DNA of 64,000 nucleotides from an uncultured Acidobacteriota bacterium (GTDB lineage Bacteria > Acidobacteriota > Terriglobia > Bryobacterales > Bryobacteraceae), in NCBI GenBank assembly GCA_902826605.1, contig CADEFM010000002.1, positions 1 to 64,000 of the forward strand, given 5' to 3'. Positions 53,893 through 62,817 of this stretch are shown piece by piece. The position numbers and the translations under genes are program-made. Each line of letters opens with the position of its first letter. Position 1 is the first letter of the stretch. The notes beneath the pieces were generated by a model. It ran no database searches and was not told the DNA's origin. It saw only the letters and a list, made by a program, of their open reading frames with translations.

Positions 53893-54810
53893 ATGTTCAA
53901 AGGATGCGGCACCGCGTTAGTCACCCCTTTCAAGAAGGACCTGTCTCTGGATGAAAGCGCCATGAAACGCCTGGTGCAGCGCCAGATCCTCGCAGGCATC
54001 GACTTCCTGGTCCCGTGCGGCACCACCGGCGAAAGCCCTACATTGACGCACGAAGAGCACCTGCGTGTCGTGGAGATCACACTGGAAGAAGCTCGTAAAG
54101 CGGACCGCAAGGTTCCCGTATTGGCCGGCGCTGGCGGCTACAATACCACTGAAGTGATCGTTCTGGCACGCGAGTTGGAACGCTTGGGCGTCGATGGCAT
54201 CCTCTCCGTGACTCCGTACTACAACAAGCCCACGCAAGAGGGTTTGTACCAGCACTACAAAGCCATCGCCGAAGCCGTGGCGGTACCAATCATTGTCTAC
54301 AATATTCAGGGCCGCACGGGCGTAAACATCGAGACGCCTACACTCAAGCGGCTTTCGGAAATTCCCAACATCTCAGGCGTAAAAGAAGCCTCCGGCAGCA
54401 TCGGCCAGATGGCCGCGGTATGCCACACCATGCCCGAGAATTTCTCCGTGCTGAGCGGTGACGACGCCATCACCATTCCGCTGGTCTCGCTAGGCGGCCG
54501 CGGGTTGATTTCCGTCGCCTCCAATCAGATTCCGGCGGAAATGACGACGCTCACAAACCTCGCCCTGCAGGGTGATTTTGCCGGCGCGCGTGCGTTGCAA
54601 CGCAAGTGGTTTTCACTGATGGAAGTGAATTTCTGCGAATCGAATCCTGGGCCGGTGAAATGGTCCATGGCGCAGATGGGGTTACTCGAACCCGTCTATC
54701 GCCTCCCCATGATCCTGCCGCAGCCTGCCAGCCAGGCGAAGATCGAAGCGGTACTAAAGCAGGTGGGCTTGTTCGCCCCCGCCATGGCCGGGAGCGTGCA
54801 TGCAGATTGA
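53893..54810 (+). CDS. dapA: 4-Hydroxy-tetrahydrodipicolinate synthase
   Basis: 305 residues. Catalytic Lys164 in SGVKEASG, Tyr136 in VYNIQGRTG with Arg141, and the TT pair in CGTTGESPT. It condenses pyruvate with aspartate semialdehyde. The C-terminal ~12 residues exceed E. coli DapA. Lysine-binding residues for feedback could not be judged. It overlaps dapD by 11 bp. Confidence 0.95.
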   Translation: MFKGCGTALVTPFKKDLSLDESAMKRLVQRQILAGIDFLVPCGTTGESPTLTHEEHLRVVEITLEEARKADRKVPVLAGAGGYNTTEVIVLARELERLGVDGILSVTPYYNKPTQEGLYQHYKAIAEAVAVPIIVYNIQGRTGVNIETPTLKRLSEIPNISGVKEASGSIGQMAAVCHTMPENFSVLSGDDAITIPLVSLGGRGLISVASNQIPAEMTTLTNLALQGDFAGARALQRKWFSLMEVNFCESNPGPVKWSMAQMGLLEPVYRLPMILPQPASQAKIEAVLKQVGLFAPAMAGSVHAD

Positions 54811-55651
54811 GGAATTGCAGTCTCGGATTGAGGCGCTGTTCGATCAAAAACCCTCCAGCTACAACAACCACGATCTCGCCCTCTTTCAACGATTCAAACA
54901 CATGCTGAATGCCGGGCAAGCACGAGCGGCCGAACCCGATCCCGCCGCGCGCACCGGTTGGCGCGTGAACATGTGGGTGAAGAAGGGAATTCTTCTCGGA
55001 TTCCGCATGGGTCAAATTGTCGATATGTCCATCGATAGCGCGCGCCAACCTTGGTTCGACAAAGCTACTTGGCCGGTGAAGCACATGGAAATCGACAACG
55101 GCGTGCGAATCGTGCCGGGAGGCTCCAGCATTCGCGATGGCAGCTTCATCGGCCGCGGCGTCACCTGCATGCCGCCCATGTACATCAACATGGGCACGTG
55201 GGTGGGGGAGGGAACCATGGTGGATTCCCACGCGCTCATCGGAAGCTGTGCGCAAATCGGAACGCACTGCCACATTTCCGCCGCCGCCCAGATCGGCGGC
55301 GTTCTGGAGCCGGTGGGAGCGCTGCCCGTGATCATTGAAGACGACGTGCTGGTGGGCGGTAATTGCGGCGTTTATGAAGGAACCGTTGTCAAAAAACGAG
55401 CCGTTCTGGGCAGCGGCACCATCCTTACCCGCTCCACGCCCGTTTACGATCTGGTGCGCGGTGAAGTGCTAGCCGCTACCGATGAAGAACCCCTGATGAT
55501 CCCCGAAGACGCAGTGGTGGTGCCCGGCTCCCGCGCGGTTACCAAAGGCCAGGGAAAAGAATGGGGCATTTCGCTTTACACTCCGGTGATCGTGAAATAT
55601 CGCGACAGCAAGACGGACGCCCGCGTGCAGTTAGAAGATTTGCTGCGATAG
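54800..55651 (+). CDS. dapD: Tetrahydrodipicolinate N-succinyltransferase
   Basis: 283 residues with a left-handed beta-helix of hexapeptide repeats (about 95-215: RGVTCMPPMYINMGTWVGEGTMVDSHALIGSCAQIG and GGNCGVYEGTVVKKRAVLGSG). N-terminal helical part MQIEELQSRIEALFDQ is typical. It succinylates tetrahydrodipicolinate, so this organism uses the succinylase branch. The aminotransferase and dapF are not in this window. ppa follows 17 bp later. Confidence 0.96.
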   Translation: MQIEELQSRIEALFDQKPSSYNNHDLALFQRFKHMLNAGQARAAEPDPAARTGWRVNMWVKKGILLGFRMGQIVDMSIDSARQPWFDKATWPVKHMEIDNGVRIVPGGSSIRDGSFIGRGVTCMPPMYINMGTWVGEGTMVDSHALIGSCAQIGTHCHISAAAQIGGVLEPVGALPVIIEDDVLVGGNCGVYEGTVVKKRAVLGSGTILTRSTPVYDLVRGEVLAATDEEPLMIPEDAVVVPGSRAVTKGQGKEWGISLYTPVIVKYRDSKTDARVQLEDLLR

Positions 55652-55668
55652 TGCCGATATAAGGAAAC

Positions 55669-56244
55669 ATGTCCAACCTGTACGATCTTGATCCCGGGCC
55701 GAATGCGCCCGAGGTCATCCGCATGATTGTTGAGATCCCGAAGAACTCGGCCAATAAGTACGAATACGATGGTGAACTCGGCGTGTTCCGTCTGGATCGT
55801 CCTTTGTATTCGCCGCTGCACTATCCGGGCGATTATGGTTTCGTACCCGGCACGCTGGCGGACGACGGAGATCCACTCGACGTGCTGACATTGATGTCGG
55901 AGCCCAGTTTTACGGGATGCATGATCGAGGTCCGGCCGCTCGGATTCCTGGAGTTGGTGGATTCATCCGAAAGCGACCAGAAGATCCTCGCCGTTCCGAA
56001 AAGCAGCCCGCGCTATCAGGAAATTGCCACCGTCGATCAGGTCTGGCCGCATCTGCGCCGCGAGATTGAGCACTTCTTTACCATCTACAAGGAGCTGGAA
56101 GGCAAGGAAACGCGTATCGATGGATGGCGGGGACCCATTGAAGCCCGCCAGTTGATCGTGGCGAGCAGGCAGGCGTACCTGGATCGCAAAGCGGCTACAG
56201 CTACAGCGCAGCCAGCGTCTCCCGGGCAGCGCGCTCCCAAGTAA
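55669..56244 (+). CDS. ppa: Inorganic pyrophosphatase
   Basis: 191 residues, soluble family I. VEIPKNSANKYEYD, HYPGDYGFVPGTLADDGDPLDVL with the metal Asp set, and KAIVD-region relatives further on are clear. It pulls biosynthesis forward by destroying pyrophosphate in the cytosol. 17 bp after dapD, so it may end the lysine operon transcript. Its 3' end overlaps the convergent GT4 gene by 44 bp. Confidence 0.95.
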   Translation: MSNLYDLDPGPNAPEVIRMIVEIPKNSANKYEYDGELGVFRLDRPLYSPLHYPGDYGFVPGTLADDGDPLDVLTLMSEPSFTGCMIEVRPLGFLELVDSSESDQKILAVPKSSPRYQEIATVDQVWPHLRREIEHFFTIYKELEGKETRIDGWRGPIEARQLIVASRQAYLDRKAATATAQPASPGQRAPK

Positions 56245-57274
56245 AGCCCCGCGCTCGCTCGCGCGCCGCCGTCGCCAAGCGGGTTCGCAGCGGCTCATTG
56301 GTAACGATGCGCGCGAGAGCTTCAACCATCGCGTCTTCATCGAGAGGATCGAACAACAGCGCCGCATTGCCAGCTACTTCCACGTGAGGCGGAATGTTGG
56401 AGCAGGCCAGTGGAACTCCAGCCGCCATCGCTTCCAGCACGGGCATTCCGAAGCCTTCGAACGTCGATGGTTGTACGCACGCCCACGCGCGCTGGTAAAG
56501 ATCAAACAGCCGCTCGCGGGAAATCCAGCCCGTCACTTCGACGCTATCGGTAAGCCCCATCTCCACAATCAGGCGCTCAATCGCAGCGGCCTGAAATCCG
56601 CGCATGCCGGCAAGGATCAGCCGGTAATTCTGCCTGCGGCGTCCGTAAGCTCGGATCAGGCGCTCCAGGTTCTTATGCGGGTGCAGCGTGGAGACACACA
56701 AGACAAATCGCTCCGGATGTGTGCGTTCCAGATGCAGCAAGGCCTTATCCACGCCGTGGTGCACCACACGAATTCTGTCCGGCCGCGGATTATAGAAGTG
56801 CAGCAGATCGGCGCGGGTCGCCTCGGTTACCGCGATCAATCGGCGTGAACGATGGACTGCTCCCCATAACAGAAACCGCCACGGCGGCAGGTCAAACCAA
56901 CGGAAGTACTCGGGGTGACGCAGGTGTTGCAGGTCGTGGAACACCGTCACGTTCGGGCAGGTTGCACGGAGAGGCGCGGTGAACCCAGGATTCAACAACA
57001 CGTCAATCTTGTAACGTGCACACTCCAGTGGAAGTATAAACTGTTCCCACAGAATTCTGGCGGGCCGCACTCGGGCATGCACGGCTTGAGGCTTCCACTG
57101 AAAGTTGGCCTGACGAGGCGTCAGGTCCGTGCCGGTTTCCTGATTAGTGAATACGAAATATTCATTCTCTGTGTCAACGAGCGCGAGCGCCGCCAGCAAC
57201 TCGCGCAAATAGATTTCCGTTCCGCCCACGCCGCCGGGAATCAGGTACAGCGCATTGATGCCGATGCGTTTCAT
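56201..57274 (-). CDS. GT4-family glycosyltransferase
   Basis: 357 residues from the ATG at 57274. GT-B fold: INALYLIPGGVGGTEIYLREL at the acceptor side, LIAVTEATRADLLHFYN, VVHHGVDKALL, a linker CVSTLHPHKNLERLIRAYG, and the EX7E donor motif in FEGFGMPVLEAMAAG. Typical of mannosyltransferases in polysaccharide synthesis. Last gene of the minus-strand glycosylation operon; its 3' end lies inside the ppa gene region by 44 bp. Confidence 0.9.
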   Translation of the reverse strand: MKRIGINALYLIPGGVGGTEIYLRELLAALALVDTENEYFVFTNQETGTDLTPRQANFQWKPQAVHARVRPARILWEQFILPLECARYKIDVLLNPGFTAPLRATCPNVTVFHDLQHLRHPEYFRWFDLPPWRFLLWGAVHRSRRLIAVTEATRADLLHFYNPRPDRIRVVHHGVDKALLHLERTHPERFVLCVSTLHPHKNLERLIRAYGRRRQNYRLILAGMRGFQAAAIERLIVEMGLTDSVEVTGWISRERLFDLYQRAWACVQPSTFEGFGMPVLEAMAAGVPLACSNIPPHVEVAGNAALLFDPLDEDAMVEALARIVTNEPLRTRLATAARERARGFTWERAARETLAAL

Positions 57275-57287
57275 CGGGCGGGTCCGG

Positions 57288-58994
57288 TCATCGCGTCGCT
57301 CGCGCCAGTGCGCTTTGCGCAGTCTCATTGCGCGGGTTGATGGCCAGTGCCTTGCGATACTCGCTGGCCGCAGTGGCGCGGTCGCCCCCTTTTTCCGCGA
57401 TTGTTCCGCGGTATATGTATGTCATCTCATAGCGTGGATCGATCTTCTCCGCCGCCGCCAGCTCCAGCAGCGCGGCTTGGAAATCGCCCGACTTCGCGTA
57501 GTACATGCCCAGGGTGGAACGCGCGTGAGCGCTATTCTCCACAGCCGACGCCCGTTTCGCGATGGGAATCGCCTCCGCGGTGCGTCCGGCGCAGTCGAGC
57601 GCCAGCGCCCAATCGGCCAAGAGATCGTAAGTGGGCGGAGCGAGACTGGAAGCCGTTTCGTAATTTTGCGCGGCCTGCTGGCAATCGCCTTGTTCGTAGT
57701 ACGCATACGCGAGTTGGAACCGGGGCCTGACCTTCTTGGGCGATTTCGCGGCTGTGTCGGTCCACAAAGCCAATGGGCTCGCCCATATCTGACTCCGTTG
57801 GTATGTGAGAATGCAGCATACCGCGATCAGCGCACTGGCCGTCCAACGCATCAGCCCTGTATCCACTCGGCGTAACATTTCTAGCGCAATCAGTACGAGC
57901 CCCAGAAACGGAAGATACATTCTGCGTTCTGCGAAGACGTCGTCAATCGGCATAAACGAAGAGGTTGGCGCCAACAACAGCAAGAATACAAACACTCCGT
58001 AAGACGCGAGCGGAAAACGTCTTCGATAAATCCATGCGGCGGCCACGCACGCCACGAGTGCGATCAAACCCACAACCGCACCATGCTCCATTACTGAGCG
58101 GGAGACCGGCAGGTCGGCATCGGCATTCAAGCCAAACGGAAGAAGGAACAATCGAACATATATCCAGATCACCCGGCATTGCGTGTAGAAGTACATGGCG
58201 GGTGGCATGCCTGGCAAATTGAACCCGGCGGAGGTCGCGCCGCGCAGAACATTCCAGATGACGAATGCGCCGAACACAGTGCCGATCACAAACAGCCCGT
58301 AGAGGATGCGATTACGCCGCAAGCCTCCACGGCTCCAAAGGAAATCTGTAAGGGGCACCAGCGCCACCAAAATCACTGTGTGTTCTTTAGTGAGCACGGC
58401 AGCCGCGAAGAGCACCACGATCATCACGGAACGCAACAACGTTACCGGTCCATCATCCGCGTACAGCCATAAAGCGAATGCCGAAAGGAAAAACAATACG
58501 CTGAGAACTTCAGAACGGCTGGCCACATACGCCACAGACTCTGTCTGCACCGGATGCAGCAAGAAGAGCGCACCAGCGAACACCGCCAGCGTATCGCGCG
58601 TTTTGGCGGCGACTCCGCTCCATGCTAAGAACCGGGCGGCCACCAGCGCAAACACAATCGAGCCGGCCACATGCAGCATCACGCTGGTGAAATGGTAGCT
58701 ACCCGGATCGAGTTCGCTCATCTGATAGTTCAGCCAGTAAGTGAACATCAACAACTGCCGAGTTCCGGTGAGCCAAACGGAAAGTGGCTGCACTTCGTAA
58801 CCAGGAGTCATAAAAGGCAGGGAGCGGTCATCCAGCACGAACGCGCCGCGCAGCGACGGTCCATAGGCAAGCAAGGCGATGACGACGCCGCCAATCCCCG
58901 CGGCCCACAGCCACATCCTCGATTCGGTGGCTTTGGCCGGAGCGGCGCCTTCCGCTCCCTGCTTAACGTCGCGTTGCCGCTTTTGTTTCTTCAT
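57288..58994 (-). CDS. GT-C-like membrane protein with C-terminal TPRs (TMTC-like)
   Basis: 568 residues from ATG at 58994. A basic cytosolic start, helix 1, then the acidic FVLDDRSLPF loop where GT-C O-mannosyltransferases carry the catalytic Asp; about eleven helices to near residue 400; then TPR repeats (LAYAYYEQGDCQQAAQNYETA, LELAAAEKIDPRYEMTYIYRGT). This order equals that of TMTC-type O-mannosyltransferases. It probably glycosylates exported proteins or a lipid carrier. Overlaps DUF2304 by 32 bp. Confidence 0.78.
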   Translation of the reverse strand: MKKQKRQRDVKQGAEGAAPAKATESRMWLWAAGIGGVVIALLAYGPSLRGAFVLDDRSLPFMTPGYEVQPLSVWLTGTRQLLMFTYWLNYQMSELDPGSYHFTSVMLHVAGSIVFALVAARFLAWSGVAAKTRDTLAVFAGALFLLHPVQTESVAYVASRSEVLSVLFFLSAFALWLYADDGPVTLLRSVMIVVLFAAAVLTKEHTVILVALVPLTDFLWSRGGLRRNRILYGLFVIGTVFGAFVIWNVLRGATSAGFNLPGMPPAMYFYTQCRVIWIYVRLFLLPFGLNADADLPVSRSVMEHGAVVGLIALVACVAAAWIYRRRFPLASYGVFVFLLLLAPTSSFMPIDDVFAERRMYLPFLGLVLIALEMLRRVDTGLMRWTASALIAVCCILTYQRSQIWASPLALWTDTAAKSPKKVRPRFQLAYAYYEQGDCQQAAQNYETASSLAPPTYDLLADWALALDCAGRTAEAIPIAKRASAVENSAHARSTLGMYYAKSGDFQAALLELAAAEKIDPRYEMTYIYRGTIAEKGGDRATAASEYRKALAINPRNETAQSALARATR

Positions 58995-59331
58995 CGATCG
59001 ATTCCAAACGAAACTCCAGAACGGCGACACGTTGCACCAAAGCGATGTTGGTGTCTTTGAGATTGGACAGAAGCAGAGACATGCGATATAAGACGATCAA
59101 AAACACCGCGCCGGCGATGGTGACGATGGCCACCGCGGCATCCGAAACACCCAACCAGCGAGTGATATCGGCGAGCGGGCCGCGCGCTTGGGAGACTACC
59201 AGCAACACGAGCGCGGCCACCAGCCAGCTCACCGAGTACTCCACGCGAATATGCGCGCGTCGCACCGATACCAGCACCAGTACGAGCAGTAAGATGCTGA
59301 AAACCGTCATCAGGTCGAGCATTCGTTCCAT
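58963..59331 (-). CDS. DUF2304 membrane protein
   Basis: 122 residues, three helices (about 5-23, 33-48, 63-85) and a C-terminal coiled-coil-like segment. VRRAHIRVEYSVSWLVAALVLL and TNIALVQRVAVLE match DUF2304, which occurs next to dolichol-phosphate-mannose-synthase-like GT2 genes. It is thought to help the GT2 enzyme at the membrane. It starts 8 bp after the GT2 stop and overlaps the next gene by 32 bp. Confidence 0.9.
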   Translation of the reverse strand: MERMLDLMTVFSILLLVLVLVSVRRAHIRVEYSVSWLVAALVLLVVSQARGPLADITRWLGVSDAAVAIVTIAGAVFLIVLYRMSLLLSNLKDTNIALVQRVAVLEFRLESIDEETKAATRR

Positions 59332-59339
59332 GTACGCTC

Positions 59340-60068
59340 CTATTTTCGCCTGCCTTCAAACTTCAGGATATTGACGAACACTCCAAGCAACACGTGCACC
59401 ATGTAGTAGAGGGACTTCATCGGCGTGATCGTGCTGCGCCCGGTCTTTCGCGGACGCATGCGGCACGGCACCTCCACGAAACGGAATCGGCGTCGCTGCA
59501 ACACAACCAAGGCCTCGATCTCCGGGTATTCCAATGGGAAGGTCCGGCTGAAGACGCCCAGCGCAGTGCGGTTCACTCCCACGAAGCCGGACGTGGGGTC
59601 ATGCACCGGCTTGCCTAAAATCAGGCGCAGAAGCGCACGGAAGAACACGATGCCTAAGCCGCGGGCCACGTTGGTGTGGTCTCCATCCCCATTCAAGAAT
59701 CGCGAGCCGATCACCATTTCGCAGTCTTCTCTCCGCAGTGTTTCAAGAATGGCCGGAATGTCACGGGGGTCGTGCTGTCCATCCCCATCCACGCGAATCA
59801 CGTAGTCATAACCCAGCTCGAACGCGAGACGATACCCGGCCTGCACGCATCCGCCGAGCCCTAGGTGCGCCGGTAGCGGCAGAACACGTGCGCCTGCATC
59901 GCGCGCTCGGGAAATGGTTGCGTCCTCCGAACAATCGTCAACGACAAGGATCGGGGCATGGGGCAATACCTCCCATACTTCGTTCACCACGCTTGCGATT
60001 GCGCCTTCCTCGTTATACGCGGGAATGAGGATCAGCACCCTTCCACCTGTACTCGTGGGGTTGCTCAA
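59340..60068 (-). CDS. GT2 polyprenyl-phosphate sugar (dolichol-P-mannose-like) synthase
   Basis: 242 residues from the TTG at 60068, which overlaps the upstream stop (TTGA) and has GAGGAAGG upstream; the longer frame to 60482 is only a shadow of the previous gene. GT-A motifs: LILIPAYNEEGAIASVV, VVDDCSEDAT, VIRVDGDGQHDP (DXD) and the membrane-facing C-terminus. It probably charges polyprenyl phosphate with a sugar for the GT-C protein downstream. Confidence 0.9.
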   Translation of the reverse strand: MSNPTSTGGRVLILIPAYNEEGAIASVVNEVWEVLPHAPILVVDDCSEDATISRARDAGARVLPLPAHLGLGGCVQAGYRLAFELGYDYVIRVDGDGQHDPRDIPAILETLRREDCEMVIGSRFLNGDGDHTNVARGLGIVFFRALLRLILGKPVHDPTSGFVGVNRTALGVFSRTFPLEYPEIEALVVLQRRRFRFVEVPCRMRPRKTGRSTITPMKSLYYMVHVLLGVFVNILKFEGRRK

Positions 60069-61069
60069 AGCGAGGCCACCTTCCTCACTGCAATGGCATG
60101 CTCCGCCGCGACCGCCCGAAACTCGTCGGACGAAATGCGCCGTTGGGCGAAGATGCGCCGCCGAGCCGCCCACAGCTGGGGCAGCCGGTAAAGCGCCGCA
60201 AAATGTGCGCGTAGCACCAGGAATGGCAGCAGCCATGCGTCGTGACCCGATCGCGTGTATTCGGCCGTTTTTCCGCGTCCCAAAAACAAGGCCATCAAAT
60301 GCCAGAAATAGCGCGCCAAAGAGGCAAAAGGCGTCTTCCACAACATGGCGATCGGAAAGGTTCGCGCCACGGTGTACAGCCTGTTGCGCTCGACATAGTA
60401 GGCTTTCATGGGCGAGGCGCGCCCCGCCGAGTGAGAATACCGATGTTCGGCAACGGCGTCGGGCACATACACGCATTCCCATCCGGCCCAGCGCGCCCGC
60501 AGTCCCAGGTCCGTATCTTCACAATACAGAAAATAGTCTTCCTCAAACAGTCCAATTTCATCGAGCATCGTGCGCCGATAAAGCGCGGCTGAGCCGCTCG
60601 GAAACAACGCTGTGCAGGAGCGGGCGAAGTGACCGGGCGGTTCCCCGTGGCCGCGTTGCTTGCTGGATCCATCCGCGGCTAGCAGCATGCCCGCGGAATC
60701 GAGTGTGCCGGACCCATCCAGCATTACACGCGAGGCGAACATCCCGGCGAGCGGATGACTCTGGGCCGCCGCCATCAATGCCTCCAGCCATGTGGCGTGC
60801 GGCTCGGCATCATCGTTCAGCGCCGCAAGAAAAGGCGCATCCGATGCATGGTATGCCTGATTGATGGCCGCACCAAACCCCACATTACGCGGGTTAGCGA
60901 TCACCCGCACATTGGTTCCAGCGTTCTCCACGGCGTTCGTCGCGCTATTGTCGATCACGATCACCTCGAAGCGTTGGAACGTCTGGGATGCAAGCGAACG
61001 CAGGCACGCCGCCAGAGCATCTCCGGCGCCCAGCGTGGGCACTGCTACCGTGACCATGGGCGGTGGCAA
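60065..61069 (-). CDS. GT2-family glycosyltransferase (rhamnosyltransferase-like)
   Basis: 334 residues. MVTVAVPTLGAGDALAACLRSL, VIDNSAT, NPRNVGFGAAINQAYH, LNDDAEPHATWLEAL and GLFEEDYFLYCEDTDLGLRARWAGW are characteristic of GT2 enzymes of the WbbL type. The C-terminal ~70 residues have a hydrophobic, membrane-touching helix. It starts 14 bp after the ttcA stop and is coupled to the next GT2 gene by a 4-bp overlap. Confidence 0.9.
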   Translation of the reverse strand: MPPPMVTVAVPTLGAGDALAACLRSLASQTFQRFEVIVIDNSATNAVENAGTNVRVIANPRNVGFGAAINQAYHASDAPFLAALNDDAEPHATWLEALMAAAQSHPLAGMFASRVMLDGSGTLDSAGMLLAADGSSKQRGHGEPPGHFARSCTALFPSGSAALYRRTMLDEIGLFEEDYFLYCEDTDLGLRARWAGWECVYVPDAVAEHRYSHSAGRASPMKAYYVERNRLYTVARTFPIAMLWKTPFASLARYFWHLMALFLGRGKTAEYTRSGHDAWLLPFLVLRAHFAALYRLPQLWAARRRIFAQRRISSDEFRAVAAEHAIAVRKVASL

Positions 61070-61083
61070 GAGACGATTCTAAC

Positions 61084-61875
61084 TCAAGCGATGACCGCAA
61101 ACGGATTTACTTCCGCCACGCTGTTTTCCTCACTGCCGCCATCCAGGTCCAGAAAGCGCGGGTCCAGCAGACGTCCCGTTTGGATATTCCCCATCGCCGT
61201 CAGCAGCGATTCCTTGAGGTGCGGGTAATCCTGTTCCAGACTCCCCATTACGTCACGCAGCGTGCGGCGCACAGTGCCCGTCTTTTGCGAACACCCGCAA
61301 GGGATGACTGGGGCGCCCAGGGACTCCGCGAACTTGGAGGTTAAATCTTCCGTGACGTAAACCAGTGGCCGGATCAATCGGAACTCCCGCTTCTTCGAAT
61401 ATGTGACGGCCGGGAGTGCGCTCACGCGTCCCGTGAACAGTGCGTTACGGAGAAAAGACTCGCAGAAATCGTCCGCAGTATGGCCGAACGCAATAACATT
61501 CGCGCCCAGGCCCCTGACGATCTCGTAAACCGCGCGACGCCGGAAGCGGCTGCACAGATCGCATCCATGATCGGGTTGCTCTTCGATCAAACGCAGGGAG
61601 GGATTATCCGTGTGGTAAGTCCAGTCAATACCGCGCTGTTTAAGATATTCGCCGAAGGGTTCGATGGGCCGCAGAAACTTGCCTTGCTCCACGGTGAAGG
61701 CGCATACGGTGAAGTGGATGGGCGCGCGTTGGGAGAGCCGCACCAGCGCTTCCAGCATGGTCACGGAATCCTTACCGCCGGACAGCGCAACGGCTACGCG
61801 GTCGCCTTCGCGAATCATTTTGAAACGCGTTACGGCGTCGCCAACCTTGCGCAGGAGTGCTTTTTCGAGGTCCAA
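61084..61875 (-). CDS. ttcA: TtcA-like tRNA 2-thiocytidine synthase
   Basis: 263 residues, TTG start at 61875. PP-loop SGGKDS at 32-37, CDLC with C104 and C107, and CGCSQ with C192/C194, the set that holds a 4Fe-4S cluster in TtcA. It thiolates C32 of some tRNAs. TATAAT lies six bases upstream of the TTG with no room for a ribosome site, so the message may be leaderless. It heads the glycosylation operon although its function is unrelated. Confidence 0.88.
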   Translation of the reverse strand: MDLEKALLRKVGDAVTRFKMIREGDRVAVALSGGKDSVTMLEALVRLSQRAPIHFTVCAFTVEQGKFLRPIEPFGEYLKQRGIDWTYHTDNPSLRLIEEQPDHGCDLCSRFRRRAVYEIVRGLGANVIAFGHTADDFCESFLRNALFTGRVSALPAVTYSKKREFRLIRPLVYVTEDLTSKFAESLGAPVIPCGCSQKTGTVRRTLRDVMGSLEQDYPHLKESLLTAMGNIQTGRLLDPRFLDLDGGSEENSVAEVNPFAVIA

Positions 61876-61881
61876 GTTCCT

Positions 61882-61887
61882 ATTATA
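61882..61887 (-). promoter_or_regulatory. -10 hexamer placed for a leaderless ttcA transcript
   Basis: A perfect TATAAT on the minus strand six bases before the TTG start at 61875. No -35 found. Confidence 0.4.
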
Positions 61888-61937
61888 AAGGGGTGTGCGC
61901 TTGAGCTAGCAGTGATCCATGATAAGGAGTAAGGACT

Positions 61938-62750
61938 ATGAATCCAAATAAAGCGTTGTGGGAGAAAGGCGACTTTACTCAGATTGCCGCCTTCATGCGT
62001 GAATCCGGAGAAGCGCTCGTCAAGTCTCTGGGGATAACGCCGCCCCTGCGGGTCTTGGACCTCGGTTGCGGTGACGGCACCACTGCGGTTCCTCTCGCCC
62101 GTCTCGGGGCGGATGTTGTGGGCATCGACATTGCCAGGAACCTGGTTGAGGCCGGGAACCAACGCGCTGCCGCGGCGGGTCTCACCCGCCTTAAATTTCA
62201 AGAGGGAGACGCGTGCAACTTGGAAGGCGTCGCCGACCACTCCTTTGATTTGACCCTTTCGGTATTCGGCGCAATGTTTGCTCCCAAGCCTTTTGACGTG
62301 GCTAAGGAGATGGTCCGCGTAACAAAACCAGGTGGCCGCATCGTGATGGGCAACTGGATCCCCAACGACCCCACATTCGTGTCGCAGGTATTGAGGATCA
62401 GCTCATCGTTCACGCCTCCGCCTCCGGAAGGCTTCGTGAGCCCGATGACATGGGGCGTGGATACTCACGTCATTGAGCGATTTGGCCAGGCTGGAGTACC
62501 CAAGGAGAAAATATCCATGGTCAAGGACACATTCCACTTCAGTGCACCAGACAAAACCTCGGCGGATGTCATCGGACTATTCAGGCGATTCTATGGCCCA
62601 ACCATGAACGCTTTCGACGCGGCTGATAAGAACGGAAAGGCGGAGGAACTTCAGAAGCAACTTCTGGAACTGGCAATAGCGCAAAATACAAACACTAGCG
62701 GCGGCACTTCAATACCGGCAACATTCCTGCGCGTGACTGTTAGCGTTTGA
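61938..62750 (+). CDS. Class I SAM-dependent methyltransferase
   Basis: 270 residues; ATG at 61938 has AAGGAG ten bases upstream. SAM-binding motif LDLGCGDGTTAVPLA, then VVGIDIARNLVEAG and KFQEGDACNLE, and DLTLSVFGAMFAP. The C-terminal half is variable, so the substrate (small molecule or lipid) is unknown. Close relatives in Acidobacteria and Actinobacteria are similar-length Methyltransf_11/25 proteins. Divergent from ttcA. Confidence 0.88.
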   Translation: MNPNKALWEKGDFTQIAAFMRESGEALVKSLGITPPLRVLDLGCGDGTTAVPLARLGADVVGIDIARNLVEAGNQRAAAAGLTRLKFQEGDACNLEGVADHSFDLTLSVFGAMFAPKPFDVAKEMVRVTKPGGRIVMGNWIPNDPTFVSQVLRISSSFTPPPPEGFVSPMTWGVDTHVIERFGQAGVPKEKISMVKDTFHFSAPDKTSADVIGLFRRFYGPTMNAFDAADKNGKAEELQKQLLELAIAQNTNTSGGTSIPATFLRVTVSV

Positions 62751-62817
62751 GGACGCCCACGTCCAAGGTTGTCGTGATTGGCGGTAACGGCGCGGTCGGC
62801 AGCCCTTTCTGGCCGGT

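Noticed and set aside
60069..60482. N-terminal extension of the first GT2 protein
   Set aside because: Reads through the preceding GT2 gene in another frame; the TTG at 60068 with a ribosome site fits the family start.
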